From Roseivivax isoporae LMG 25204 (GTDB lineage: Bacteria; Pseudomonadota; Alphaproteobacteria; Rhodobacterales; Rhodobacteraceae), in NCBI RefSeq assembly GCF_000521865.1, contig NZ_JAME01000005.1, positions 1 through 64,000 on the forward strand: a stretch of 64,000 nucleotides of DNA, read 5' to 3'. Shown here one piece after another: positions 42,580 to 51,643 of the stretch. The first letter of the stretch is position 1, and each line of letters opens with the position of its first letter. Position numbers and translations under genes: made by a program. The notes under the pieces were generated by a model that worked only from the letters and a program-made list of their open reading frames with translations, was not told where the DNA came from and did not search any database.

Positions 42580-44361
42580 ATGGAAACCATGGAGGTATCC
42601 GGCCTGAACGACGTCTTCGACGCGGTCATCGCGTTCGTGGGCGTCCTGTCGCCGGACGGGCGGATCGTCGAGATCAACCAGCCCGCCCGGAAGGCGACCG
42701 GCGTCGCGCATGACGACATCGCCGGCGTGATCTTCTGGGACGCGCCATGGTTCGCGCACGATCCCGCCCTCGTCGACCGGGTCCGCACCGCCTGCGAGCG
42801 GGCCGCTGCCGGCGACACGGTGCGCTTCGACGCCGACGTGCGCGTGGCGGGCGGCCAGCCCATGACAATCGATTTCCAGATCGCGCCGCAGCGCAACGCG
42901 CAGGGCCGCGTGACCGCGCTGGTGCCCTCGGCCACCGACATCAGCGACCGCCGCAGGACCGAGATCGCGCTCGAGAACGCGCACGACACCTTCGCGACGG
43001 TGGTGCGCAGCAGCCCCTTCGGCGTCGTCGTCATCGATGCCGACCTCGTCCTGCGCTTCATGAGCGACGGCGCGCGGCGGGCCTTCGATGTCGAGCACGA
43101 CGAGCTCATCGGCCGCAACTACGGCGAGATCATGCACGCGGCCTGGCCAGACGCCGTGGCGCGCACCATCGTCGCGCAGTTGCGGTCCGTGCTCGAGACC
43201 GGGCGCAGCCATCACAGCGACGACCTGACCGACACGCGCCGGGACCGCGCCGTGGTCGAGACGTACGAGTGGCGCGCCGACCGCATCTTCATGCCCGACC
43301 GCCGCTATGGCGTGGTCTGCCATTTCTACGACCTCTCGGAGCGCGCGCATTACGAGGCGGCCATCCGCGAGAGCGAGGAACTGTTCCGCAGCACCTTCGA
43401 GAACGCCGCGGTCGGAATGGCGCATGTGGGCCCTGACGGCAGTTGGCTGCGGGTGAACCAGTGCCTGTGCGAGATGCTCGGCTATTCCAAGCAGGAGATG
43501 ATCTCGCTCCGCTTCCAGGACGTGACCCATCCCGAGGACCTCGTCACCGATCTCGACAAGCTCGCGGGGCTCCTGCACGGCGACTACAACGAGTACACCA
43601 TCCAGAAGCGCTACCTCCGGCGCGACGGACAGGTGGTCTGGGCGACCCTGACGGTCGGCTGCGTGCGGCGCGCCGACGGCACCGTCGACTACCTGATCTC
43701 GGTGCTGCAGGACATCACCCGCCAGAAGGAGGCCGAGGCGCAGCGCGACCTGCTCGTCGACGAGCTGAACCATCGGGTCAAGAACCTGCTCGCGACCATC
43801 CAGTCGGTGTCCTCGCACACCCGCAGGTCCTCGCGCGATCCGGACGATTTCCACGAACGCTTCACCGGGCGGCTGCAGGCGATCTCGCGCGCGCACGACA
43901 GTATCTTCGACAACGACGCGGGCACCACGACCCTGCGCGAGATCATCGAGGGCCAGTTCGAGATCTATTACCCCAAGGGCTCGCGGCGGGTGACCTGCAC
44001 CGGTCCGCGGGTGCGGCTCGGCGCGGGCCCTGCCGGCAATGTCGGCATCATCGTGCACGAGCTGCTGACCAACGCCATCAAGTACGGCGCACTCTCGACC
44101 GAGGACGGCCAGGTGGCGATCGACTGGACCGCCGCGCGCGAGCCGGGCGAAACGATGATCACGATGACGTGGACCGAGGCCGGCGGGCCGCCGGTCACGG
44201 AACCGGAAACCACGGGCTTCGGTTCGGCCCTCATACGGATCATGCTGACGCAAAGTCTGAAGGGCGAGCTCCACACGGACTTCGCCCCGACGGGTCTCGT
44301 TGTAACGATGTCACTGCGGGTAGAGAACAATGGCGGTCGAAAAAGCGGTACTTCTGGTTGA
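42580..44361 (+). CDS. PAS-domain HWE-family sensor histidine kinase
   Basis: A 593-residue soluble kinase with no membrane segment. Three PAS domains run from about residues 8-125, 130-250 and 265-385 (the last with FRSTFENAAVGMAHVGPDG and a PAC motif WATLTVGCVRRADG). The HWE core follows: LLVDELNHRVKNLLATIQSV (phosphorylated His about 396), HELLTNAIKYGAL (N box) and the W-x-E in MTWTEAGGP, then GFGSALI. HWE kinases often feed the general stress response in alphaproteobacteria. The response regulator gene overlaps its 3' end by 32 bp. Confidence 0.9.
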   Translation: METMEVSGLNDVFDAVIAFVGVLSPDGRIVEINQPARKATGVAHDDIAGVIFWDAPWFAHDPALVDRVRTACERAAAGDTVRFDADVRVAGGQPMTIDFQIAPQRNAQGRVTALVPSATDISDRRRTEIALENAHDTFATVVRSSPFGVVVIDADLVLRFMSDGARRAFDVEHDELIGRNYGEIMHAAWPDAVARTIVAQLRSVLETGRSHHSDDLTDTRRDRAVVETYEWRADRIFMPDRRYGVVCHFYDLSERAHYEAAIRESEELFRSTFENAAVGMAHVGPDGSWLRVNQCLCEMLGYSKQEMISLRFQDVTHPEDLVTDLDKLAGLLHGDYNEYTIQKRYLRRDGQVVWATLTVGCVRRADGTVDYLISVLQDITRQKEAEAQRDLLVDELNHRVKNLLATIQSVSSHTRRSSRDPDDFHERFTGRLQAISRAHDSIFDNDAGTTTLREIIEGQFEIYYPKGSRRVTCTGPRVRLGAGPAGNVGIIVHELLTNAIKYGALSTEDGQVAIDWTAAREPGETMITMTWTEAGGPPVTEPETTGFGSALIRIMLTQSLKGELHTDFAPTGLVVTMSLRVENNGGRKSGTSG

Positions 44362-44671
44362 GGACGAGGCGATCATCGCGCTCGACATCCAGCTCGAGCT
44401 CGAGGCCGCGGGCTGGACCGTCGTCGGGCCCGCGCTGACCCTGAGGCGCGCGCGCGAACTCCTGTCCACGGGCACATTCCGGCTGGCGCTCCTCGACATC
44501 AACGTGGGCCGCGACACCTCCTTCGACTTCGCGCAGGCCTGCATCGACGCCGACATCCGCGTGGTGTTCATGACCGGCCACTCGAACCAGCGCCTGCCCG
44601 AAGCGCTGCGTTGCTGCGACCTCATCCGCAAGCCCGTGCAGATGCGCGAACTGACCGCCATGCTGGGCTGA
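44330..44671 (+). CDS. Single-domain response regulator
   Basis: A 113-residue receiver domain only: VLLVEDEAIIALDIQLELEAAG (acidic pocket), the phosphoacceptor Asp in LALLDINVG near residue 55, VFMTGHSNQ (conserved Thr) and the Lys in LIRKPVQ near 103. With no output domain it probably relays phosphate or acts by protein binding, partnering with the HWE kinase whose gene overlaps it. Confidence 0.9.
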   Translation: MAVEKAVLLVEDEAIIALDIQLELEAAGWTVVGPALTLRRARELLSTGTFRLALLDINVGRDTSFDFAQACIDADIRVVFMTGHSNQRLPEALRCCDLIRKPVQMRELTAMLG

Positions 44672-44688
44672 CGCCCGCGGTCACGGGG

Positions 44689-47600
44689 TCAGCGCGCCAG
44701 CGCCTCGAGGTGCGGCGCCATCGCGGCGCGGACCTCTCGCGCGGCCTTCTCGCGCACCGGGCCGTAGCCGCGGATGTCCCTCGGGGCCGCCACGAGCGCC
44801 GCGCAGGCCTCGCGGGTCTCGGGCGTCACGCCCGTCTCCACCCGGTCGAGCACGTCCTCGAACCAGCCGAGCAGCGCCCGGTCGAGCCTGCGGTCGGCGT
44901 GGAGGCGGAACGGGTCGAACGCCGTGCCGCGGAGGCGCCGGGCGCGCGCCAGCCCGCGCAGCACCGGCGTGAGCCAGGGACCGAGGCGGATCTTGCGCGG
45001 CCGGCCCCGCGCGTCGCGTCCCAGCGGCAGGAGCGGCGGCGCCATGTGGTAGCTCAGCCGCGGCGTGCCCTCGAACCGCGCGGCGAGGGGGTCGGCGAAG
45101 GCCGGTCCGGTCATGAGCCGCGCGACCTCGTACTCGTCCTTGACCGCCATCAGCCGGAACAGCGACCGCGCGGCGTCCCGGACCAATTCGTCATCGGCCA
45201 CCGCGGCCCGGAACCGGGCGATGCGCGTCTCGAACCGCCGCGCATAGGCCGCGTCCTGGTAGTCGGTCAGGAAGGCCGAGCGCCGCGCGATGATCTCGTC
45301 GAGCGTCTCGTCCCGGTCTGCCGCCGCCTCGGGCGGTGCCAGCCGCTCGGGGGCGGCCGCCATCACCCGGCCGAGGTCGAAGGCACGGCCGTTCTTCTCG
45401 ACCGCGACCCCGTTCAGGAGGATCGCCTGCTTCAGCGCGACCTCGCTCACGGGCACGAGCCCCAGCTGCCACGCGAAGCCCAGCATCATCACGTTGGCGA
45501 ACACCTGGTCGCCCATCAGCCGCTCGGACAGGGCGTTCGCGTCCATGGCCCGCAGGTTGTCCGCGCCCACCGCCGCGGCGATGGCCGCCTCGCGGGCGCC
45601 GATCCGGAGATCCGCGTCGCGGTCGAGGACGAGGTCGCCCGTGGGCATCGCCGCGGTGTTGAGCGCGACGCGCGTGCCCGTTCGGTAATGCGCCGACGCC
45701 TTGGGCGAGGAGCTGACCACGACGTCACAGCCGATCACCGCGTCGGCGGCACCGCGTTCGATCCGCACCTGGTTCAGCGCCTCGGGCGCAGCACCGAGCC
45801 GGATGTAGGACAGGACCGTCCCGAATTTCTGCGCGAAGCCTGTGAAGTCTAGGACCGACGCGCCCCGCCCCTCGAGATGCGCGGCCATGGTGACGAGCGC
45901 GCCGACCGTGACCACCCCGGTGCCGCCGACGCCGCCCACGAGCAGGTCGAACGGGCGCTCGAGCCCCGGCAGCGCGGGCGCCGGGATGTCCGCCATGAGC
46001 GCCCCCGGGTCGAGCGCCGCCCCGCGCATGTCGCGCTTCGCCCCCGACACCGTGACGAAGGACGGGCAGAAACCGTTCAGGCAGGAATAGTCCCTGTTGC
46101 AGGACGACAGGTTGATCCGGCGCTTGCGGCCGAAGGGCGTCTCGACCGGCTCTACGCTCAGGCAGTTCGATTCGACCGAGCAGTCGCCGCAGCCTTCGCA
46201 GACGAGCTCGTTGATCACCGGGATCGCCTCGGGCTCCGGCGCCTTGCCGCGCTTGCGGCGGCGGCGCTTTTCGGTCGCGCAGGTCTGCTCGTAGATCAGG
46301 ACCGACACGCCGCGCTCGTCCCGCAGCTCCCGCTGCAGCGGATCGAGCGCCTCGCGCGGATGGAACGTCGTGCCGGGCGGGAAATCGCCGCGGCGGAACT
46401 TGCCGACGTCGTCGGACACGATCGCGATGCGCCGCACGCCCTCGGCCCGGCTCGACCACGCGATGCCGTCCACCGAGACGGGACCGTCCACCGGCTGTCC
46501 GCCGGTCATGGCGACGGCATCGTTGAACAGCACCTTGTAGGTGATGTTGGCGCCCGCCGCGATCGCCTGCCGCACGGCGAGCGAGCCCGAATGGTACCAG
46601 GTCCCCTCGCCGATGTTCTGGAAGATGTGACCCTTGCCCGAAAACCTCGAGGCGACCGCGTGCGGCACGCCCTCGCCGCCCATCTGCGCATAGCCGCCGG
46701 TGTTGCGGCCCATCCAGCTCGCCATCACGTGGCAGCCGATGCCCGAGAGCGCCCGGCTGCCCTCGGGCACCTTGGTCGAGCTGTTGTGCGGGCAGCCCGA
46801 GCAGAAATAGGGCGTCCGCGTCGCGCCCGCGACGTTCAGCACCGGCGGCTCCTGCGCGACCAGCGCCGCCGCCCGCTCGGGCAGGTTCTCCCCGGGGAAG
46901 AACGGCGCGAGGCGCTCCGCCACGATCGGCACGAGCCCGAGCGGCGAGAGCTCCCCGGTCCACGGCACGAGGTCGCGGGTCGCCGCGGCATCGTGCTTGC
47001 CCACCATCTTGGCCGGTTTCTCGCCCGGCCAGTCGTAGAAATATTCCTTGAACTGGCTCTCGATGATGCCGCGCTTCTCTTCGACGACGAGCACCCCCTT
47101 CTTGCCCTTCACGAAGGCGAGCGCGTCGCGGCGCGCCAGCGGCCAGACCATGCCCACCTTGTAGATGTCGATCCCGAGCCGCCGGCACGCCGCCTCGTCG
47201 AGGCCGAGCAGCCGCAGCGCCTCCATGAGGTCGAGATGGCCCTTGCCGGTGGTCACGAAGCCGTAAGCCGCTTCCTCGATGTCGTAGATCCGCCGGTCGA
47301 TCGGGTTGGCCTCGACGAAGGCCTCGACCGCCCGCAGCTTGTGGCCGATCCGCGTCTCGATCCCGGGCGACGGCAGGTCCGAGGGACGCACGTGCAGCCC
47401 CCCGGGCGGCAGGACGATCGTGGGCAGGACAAAGCTGCGGTCGGCGGGCAGCGTGACCGACCGGCCCGATTCCACCGTCTCGGAGATCGCCTTGAAGCCG
47501 ACCCAGGTGCCCGAATAGCGCGACAGCGCGATGCCGTACTCCCCGAAGGAGAGGTATTCCTCGACCGAGGCCGGGTTCAGAGTCGGCATGAACCACGTCA

Positions 47601-48105
47601 TGAAGGCCACGTCGGACTGGTGCGGCATGGAGGAGGACACGCAGCCGTGGTCGTCCCCCGCCACCACCAGCACGCCGCCTTTCGCGGACGAGCCGTAGGC
47701 ATTGCCGTGGCGCAGCGCGTCGCCCGACCGGTCGACGCCGGGGCCCTTGCCGTACCACATGGAGAACACGCCCTCGACCTCGCAGGCCGGGTCGAGCACC
47801 GCCTGCTGCGCGCCGAGGACCGCCGTCGCGCCCAGGTCCTCGTTGACCGCCGGCAGGAAGGTGATCCCGTTCTCGGCGCAGCGCCGGCTCTCGCGCCAGA
47901 ACTCGAGGTCGAGCGCCCCCAGCGGCGAGCCACGGTAGCCGGACACGAACCCCGCCGTGTTCAGCCCCGCCGCGCGGTCGCGCCGCGCCTGGTCGAACAT
48001 GATGCGCACCAGCGCCTGGGTGCCTGTCAGGAACACCCGCCCCTCCGTCATCTCGTAGCGGTCGGACAGGGCATAGCTGCGGAAATCGTGGCCCGGGTCG
48101 GACAT
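44689..48105 (-). CDS. Indolepyruvate ferredoxin oxidoreductase family protein
   Basis: A 1138-residue single-chain 2-oxoacid:ferredoxin oxidoreductase. The N-terminal half holds the pyrimidine/TPP-binding domains (GTQALVRIMFDQARRD, GKGPGVDRSGDALRHGNAYGSS, GIGCHVMASWMGRNTGGYAQMGGEG), a [4Fe-4S] binding ELVCEGCGDCSVESNCLSV near residue 628, and a C-terminal gamma-like domain starting LLVGGVGGTGVVTVGALV. Such enzymes oxidatively decarboxylate arylpyruvates to acyl-CoA, in degradation of Phe, Tyr or Trp. ATG 48105 is chosen; the frame stays open upstream but runs antisense through the next genes. The divergent Lrp-type gene is its likely regulator. Confidence 0.93.
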   Translation of the reverse strand: MSDPGHDFRSYALSDRYEMTEGRVFLTGTQALVRIMFDQARRDRAAGLNTAGFVSGYRGSPLGALDLEFWRESRRCAENGITFLPAVNEDLGATAVLGAQQAVLDPACEVEGVFSMWYGKGPGVDRSGDALRHGNAYGSSAKGGVLVVAGDDHGCVSSSMPHQSDVAFMTWFMPTLNPASVEEYLSFGEYGIALSRYSGTWVGFKAISETVESGRSVTLPADRSFVLPTIVLPPGGLHVRPSDLPSPGIETRIGHKLRAVEAFVEANPIDRRIYDIEEAAYGFVTTGKGHLDLMEALRLLGLDEAACRRLGIDIYKVGMVWPLARRDALAFVKGKKGVLVVEEKRGIIESQFKEYFYDWPGEKPAKMVGKHDAAATRDLVPWTGELSPLGLVPIVAERLAPFFPGENLPERAAALVAQEPPVLNVAGATRTPYFCSGCPHNSSTKVPEGSRALSGIGCHVMASWMGRNTGGYAQMGGEGVPHAVASRFSGKGHIFQNIGEGTWYHSGSLAVRQAIAAGANITYKVLFNDAVAMTGGQPVDGPVSVDGIAWSSRAEGVRRIAIVSDDVGKFRRGDFPPGTTFHPREALDPLQRELRDERGVSVLIYEQTCATEKRRRRKRGKAPEPEAIPVINELVCEGCGDCSVESNCLSVEPVETPFGRKRRINLSSCNRDYSCLNGFCPSFVTVSGAKRDMRGAALDPGALMADIPAPALPGLERPFDLLVGGVGGTGVVTVGALVTMAAHLEGRGASVLDFTGFAQKFGTVLSYIRLGAAPEALNQVRIERGAADAVIGCDVVVSSSPKASAHYRTGTRVALNTAAMPTGDLVLDRDADLRIGAREAAIAAAVGADNLRAMDANALSERLMGDQVFANVMMLGFAWQLGLVPVSEVALKQAILLNGVAVEKNGRAFDLGRVMAAAPERLAPPEAAADRDETLDEIIARRSAFLTDYQDAAYARRFETRIARFRAAVADDELVRDAARSLFRLMAVKDEYEVARLMTGPAFADPLAARFEGTPRLSYHMAPPLLPLGRDARGRPRKIRLGPWLTPVLRGLARARRLRGTAFDPFRLHADRRLDRALLGWFEDVLDRVETGVTPETREACAALVAAPRDIRGYGPVREKAAREVRAAMAPHLEALAR

Positions 48106-48231
48106 GGCGGCTCCTCCTCCGCTCCATACTGACATGGGACGGACGCGGCGCCGTTCCAGATTTTTGACACATGGCGCCCGGAGGCGGTATGAGGTTTCGC
48201 AGATCTCCGCAGAATTGAAACAGGACTCCGC

Positions 48232-48672
48232 ATGGAACTGGACGAGCGCGACCGCCGCCTTCTCGCGCTGATCGAGCGCGATTGCCGCGCGAGCCACGCG
48301 GAGCTCGCCGCGGCGGTGGGCATGTCCACCTCCGCCTGCTGGCGGCGCATCCGCGCCTTCGAGGAAGCGGGCGTCATCGAGCGTTACGGCGCCGTGCTGA
48401 ACCCCGAGGCGATGGGACAGGCTTTTCACGCGATCGTGCACGTGCAGCTGACCCGGCACGACCCGGGCGCGCTCAAGGGGTTCCTCTCCGGAGTGGCCGC
48501 GCGTCCGGAGGTGCGCGAATGCTACGCGACGACCGGGCAGGCGGACTATCACCTGCGGGTCAGGACGACCGACATCGCGGCCTACAACCGCTTTCTCGAG
48601 GAGTTCCTGTTCGCGCTGCCCGCGGTGCGCGCGGCGCAGACCAACGTCGTCCTGCGGGACCTGAAGCGCTAG
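48232..48672 (+). CDS. Lrp/AsnC family transcriptional regulator
   Basis: A 146-residue regulator: N-terminal helix-turn-helix (ELDERDRRLLALIERDCRASHAELAAAVGMSTSACWRRIRAFEEAGVIERY), followed by the ligand-binding RAM domain (HVQLTRHDPGALKGFL, VRECYATTGQADYHLRVRTTDIAAYNRFLEE). It is divergent from the indolepyruvate oxidoreductase gene across 126 bp, so it probably senses an aromatic amino acid and controls that gene. Its stop shares the tetranucleotide CTAG with the convergent oxidoreductase gene. Confidence 0.92.
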   Translation: MELDERDRRLLALIERDCRASHAELAAAVGMSTSACWRRIRAFEEAGVIERYGAVLNPEAMGQAFHAIVHVQLTRHDPGALKGFLSGVAARPEVRECYATTGQADYHLRVRTTDIAAYNRFLEEFLFALPAVRAAQTNVVLRDLKR

Positions 48673-49775
48673 GCGGCGGCCCGCAGGCGGCCGGGCGCCA
48701 GCGCCGCGACCGTGGCGGGATCTAGCGCCGGCTGCCGACCGGTCAGCAGCGCACCCGCCAGCGCGCTGAGCGCGGGCGCGGTCTGGATGCCGTAGCCTCC
48801 CTGCCCCGCGAGCCAGAAGAACCCCTCCGCCGCCCCGTCGAAGCCCACGACCGGCGTGCGGTCGGACGCAAAGGTGCGCATGCCCGCCCAGGACCGCAGG
48901 ACTCGCGTCACGGGTTCGCTCACCGCCCGCGCGTAGCGGTCGAGCCCCTCCGCCAGCACCATGTCGTCGGGCCAGACGTCGTGCGGTGCGACCGGATCCT
49001 CGTCGGCAGGCGACACCATCAGGCGCCCGGCATCGGGCTTGGCATACCAGGTCTCGGAGACCGCGGCGAAGACCGGCCAGGAACCGATATCGTGCCCCCC
49101 GGGCGCCGGCAGCAGGGCCGCCGACCTCCGGCAGGGCACGAGGCCGATCCGCGGAACGCCCGCGGTCTCGGCGAGCGTGTCGGCCCAGCCCCCCGCGGCG
49201 TTCACCACGACCGGCGCCTGCCACGTGCCGCGCGGGGTCTCGACGCGCCAAACGCCGCCCGCCCGCGTGATCGCGGTGACCGGCGTGCCGCCCTCGATCG
49301 TGCCGCCGCGCGCCTTCAGCCGCCGCACGTAGCCCTGCAACAGCCGGTCCACGTCGATGTCCCGCGCCGCGGCCTCGTAGAGCGCGGCCGCGATCCGCTC
49401 GGGGCGCAGGATCGGCACGAGACGGGCCGCCTCGTCCCCGGTCAGCCGCTCGAGGCCGTCCGACCCCTCCGCGTACTCCGCGAGCGCGTCGAGCTCGTCT
49501 TCGTCCGCGAGCAGGAGCTCGCCCCGTGGCGACAGGAGCGGGCCGTCGGTCAGTTCGCCCGGCGCCTCGAAGACGGGTTCCGACGCGGCATTGAGCGCCC
49601 GCAGCACCGCGTTGCCGTAATTGCGGATGAAGATCGCCGCCGACCGCCCGGTCGCGTGCATCCCCGGCCGCGCCTCGGCCTCGAGCACGCAGACGCGCGC
49701 GTCGTCCGCCGCCTCGGCGGCCGCACCGATGCCGGCGATCCCGCCGCCGATCACGAGGATGTCGCAGCGCGCCAT
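48669..49775 (-). CDS. FAD-dependent oxidoreductase (D-amino acid oxidase family)
   Basis: A 368-residue flavoprotein of the DAO fold. The FAD motif VIGGGIAGIGAAAEAADDARVCVLEAEARPGMHATGRSAA lies at residues 7-46, VVVNAAGGWADTLAETAGVPRIG near 189, and the C-terminal GFFWLAGQGGYGIQTAPALSALAGALL completes the cofactor site. Related enzymes oxidise amino acids, glycerol 3-phosphate or hydroxyacids. It lies just downstream of the SMP-30 family gene with a 4-bp gap, suggesting joint action in a catabolic step; substrate unknown. Confidence 0.87.
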   Translation of the reverse strand: MARCDILVIGGGIAGIGAAAEAADDARVCVLEAEARPGMHATGRSAAIFIRNYGNAVLRALNAASEPVFEAPGELTDGPLLSPRGELLLADEDELDALAEYAEGSDGLERLTGDEAARLVPILRPERIAAALYEAAARDIDVDRLLQGYVRRLKARGGTIEGGTPVTAITRAGGVWRVETPRGTWQAPVVVNAAGGWADTLAETAGVPRIGLVPCRRSAALLPAPGGHDIGSWPVFAAVSETWYAKPDAGRLMVSPADEDPVAPHDVWPDDMVLAEGLDRYARAVSEPVTRVLRSWAGMRTFASDRTPVVGFDGAAEGFFWLAGQGGYGIQTAPALSALAGALLTGRQPALDPATVAALAPGRLRAAA

Positions 49776-49779
49776 GACG

Positions 49780-50628
49780 TCAGAGCTTCACCTGGTGCTC
49801 GCGCTGCCCTGTGAACCCCATGGGGATCGAGAACGTCGCGCCCGCCAGCGGGTCGTCGGCCCCTGCCCCGTCGGCGGCGGAGGTGGCGAAGAGCGTGGTG
49901 TAGTCCGGGCCGCCGAAGGCCGGGCACGAGATCTGGCCTGCAGCGAAACCCGCCGCGGTCATGAACCGTCCGTCAGGGCTGTAGCAGGCGACGCGCCCCG
50001 ATCCCCATTGCGCGTTCCAGAGATTGCCCTGCGTGTCCACCACCGCGCCGTCGGGCCGGAGCCGTTCGCCCGACAGGTCGACGAACACCTTGGGGTCCTC
50101 CGCCGGCCAGCCGTCCGCGTCCAGCGCCACGCGGTGGATCTTCATCTCGGGCGTGTCGGCGAAATAGGCATAGGCCCCGCCCGGGGCAAAGCAGATGGCG
50201 TTCGTGATGGTCAGCTCGCCGAAGAGCTTGCGCAGCTCGCCGCGGTAAAGCCGGTAGATCGACCCGAGCCCCGGCGAGGCGTCCTTGGCCATGGTCCCGA
50301 TCCAGAACCCGCCCCAGGGATCGGCGCGTCCGTCGTTCGACCGCGTCTCGGGCACGTCCGCCTCCAGCGCGACGACGCGCTCCTCCGCGCCGGTCGCGGT
50401 GTCGAAGGTGAAGAGGTCGGTCTCGGACGCGATCAGCAGGCGCCCCTTGTCGAGCCAGCCCGCCGCCGACACGTGCCGGTCGAACTCCCAGGACTGCTCG
50501 CCCTTCTGGTCGCGGCGGTAGAGCCGGCACCCGAGGATGTCGAACCAGTAGAGCGCCTCCTCCCACGGGTGCCAGAGCGGCCCCTCGCCGAGGCTGCACA
50601 AGGTGTCGCTGAAGATGAGATGCGCCAT
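49780..50628 (-). CDS. SMP-30/gluconolactonase/LRE family protein
   Basis: A 282-residue six-bladed beta-propeller enzyme. SLGEGPLWHPWEEALYWFDILGCRLYR at the N-terminus, RSNDGRADPWGGFWIGTM near residue 97 (metal-binding Asn and Asp), LTITNAICFAPGGAYAYFADTPEMKIHR near 140, and PDGAVVDTQGNLWNAQWGSGRV near 192 carry the conserved metal ligands. It hydrolyses sugar lactones or related esters. The first gene of a two-gene unit with the FAD oxidoreductase. Confidence 0.9.
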   Translation of the reverse strand: MAHLIFSDTLCSLGEGPLWHPWEEALYWFDILGCRLYRRDQKGEQSWEFDRHVSAAGWLDKGRLLIASETDLFTFDTATGAEERVVALEADVPETRSNDGRADPWGGFWIGTMAKDASPGLGSIYRLYRGELRKLFGELTITNAICFAPGGAYAYFADTPEMKIHRVALDADGWPAEDPKVFVDLSGERLRPDGAVVDTQGNLWNAQWGSGRVACYSPDGRFMTAAGFAAGQISCPAFGGPDYTTLFATSAADGAGADDPLAGATFSIPMGFTGQREHQVKL

Positions 50629-50761
50629 GGGAGCGTGCTCCTGTCCTGCCCTGTCGCTGGCCTGCCCGGGACCGTGGCCCGCGGCCGGGCGGCATGCGTG
50701 CGGGGCATAGTCTGGGCGAAAGCGCCGGGCTTGGCCAGAGCCCGCGGGCTCCCCCGTCCGG

Positions 50762-51640
50762 TCAGTCGAGCGGCACGAGGTCGACGGTGTGGCGCGTCGC
50801 AGCGCCGCCGGCCGAACGCACCGCGCCCTTGACCGGCGCCACGTCGGAATAGTCGCGTCCGACCGCGACCGCGATGTGCTCGGCGCCGACGATCAGGTCG
50901 TTGGTCGGGTCGTATTCGACCCAGCCCGTCTCGGTCCCGCACCAGGCCCGCAGCCAGGCGTGCATCGCATCCGCCCCCTCGAGCCGCGGGCGGCCCGGCG
51001 GCGGTCGCGTGCGCAGGAACCCCGAGACGTAGCCCGCGGGGATCCCGAGGCTGCGCAGCGCCGCGATCATGATGTGGGTGAAGTCCTGGCAGACGCCGTG
51101 CCGCGCGGCGAAGGCCTCGCTCGGCGCGGTGTTGACGTCGGTGGCGCCCGAATCGAAGCGCATGTGACCGTGCAGCGCCCGGCCGACCGCGCGCACCGCC
51201 GCGAGCACCGGCTCGCCCGGCGGCAGGCAGTCGCGCGCGAAATCCGAGATCGCGGCATCGGGCTCGACCCGCGGGGAGGCGCCGAGGAAATGGTGCGGCC
51301 GGTGCGGCTCGAGCCCGCGCTGGCCCGCGATCTCGGCCGGCAGCCGGTCGAGGAGCGGCGTCAGGTCAAGGCTCGCGGCCGGCTCGGTGCGGTCGACGCG
51401 CGCGCGCACCTCGATCTCGAGCCGCTTCGCGGGGCGCTGGTGCACCACCTCCGTCAGCACGTTGCCGAAGAAATCGCGCCGGTCGGTCATCACGTCGGGA
51501 TCGGGCAACACGGAGATGCGCGCCTCGAGCACCTGCTGCACGCCCGCGATCTGCCGCGGCATCACCCGCAGCAGGTTGCGCATGAGCGGCGCCGGCTGGG
51601 CGTAGTCGTAGGCAATGCCGAGAGTCAGGTCGTAGCGCAT
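50762..51640 (-). CDS. Transglutaminase-like family protein
   Basis: A 292-residue protein with an N-terminal beta-rich domain (Bact_transglu_N, residues 1-85) and a transglutaminase core: Cys184 in ARHGVCQDFTHIMIAALRSLGIPAGYVSG, His228 in DAMHAWLRAW and Asp244 in WVEYDPTND. Such bacterial papain-fold proteins are usually peptidases or amide-forming/breaking enzymes. It starts three bases after the ATP-grasp gene ends, as the third gene of the operon. The linked genes suggest it processes a peptide made by the ATP-grasp protein. Confidence 0.88.
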   Translation of the reverse strand: MRYDLTLGIAYDYAQPAPLMRNLLRVMPRQIAGVQQVLEARISVLPDPDVMTDRRDFFGNVLTEVVHQRPAKRLEIEVRARVDRTEPAASLDLTPLLDRLPAEIAGQRGLEPHRPHHFLGASPRVEPDAAISDFARDCLPPGEPVLAAVRAVGRALHGHMRFDSGATDVNTAPSEAFAARHGVCQDFTHIMIAALRSLGIPAGYVSGFLRTRPPPGRPRLEGADAMHAWLRAWCGTETGWVEYDPTNDLIVGAEHIAVAVGRDYSDVAPVKGAVRSAGGAATRHTVDLVPLD

Positions 51641-51643
51641 GAT

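Noticed and set aside
48106-49251. N-terminal extension of the indolepyruvate oxidoreductase to about 1520 residues
   Set aside because: The open frame upstream of 48105 runs antisense to the Lrp regulator and the FAD oxidoreductase region and has no domain; the conserved N-terminus begins at 48105.
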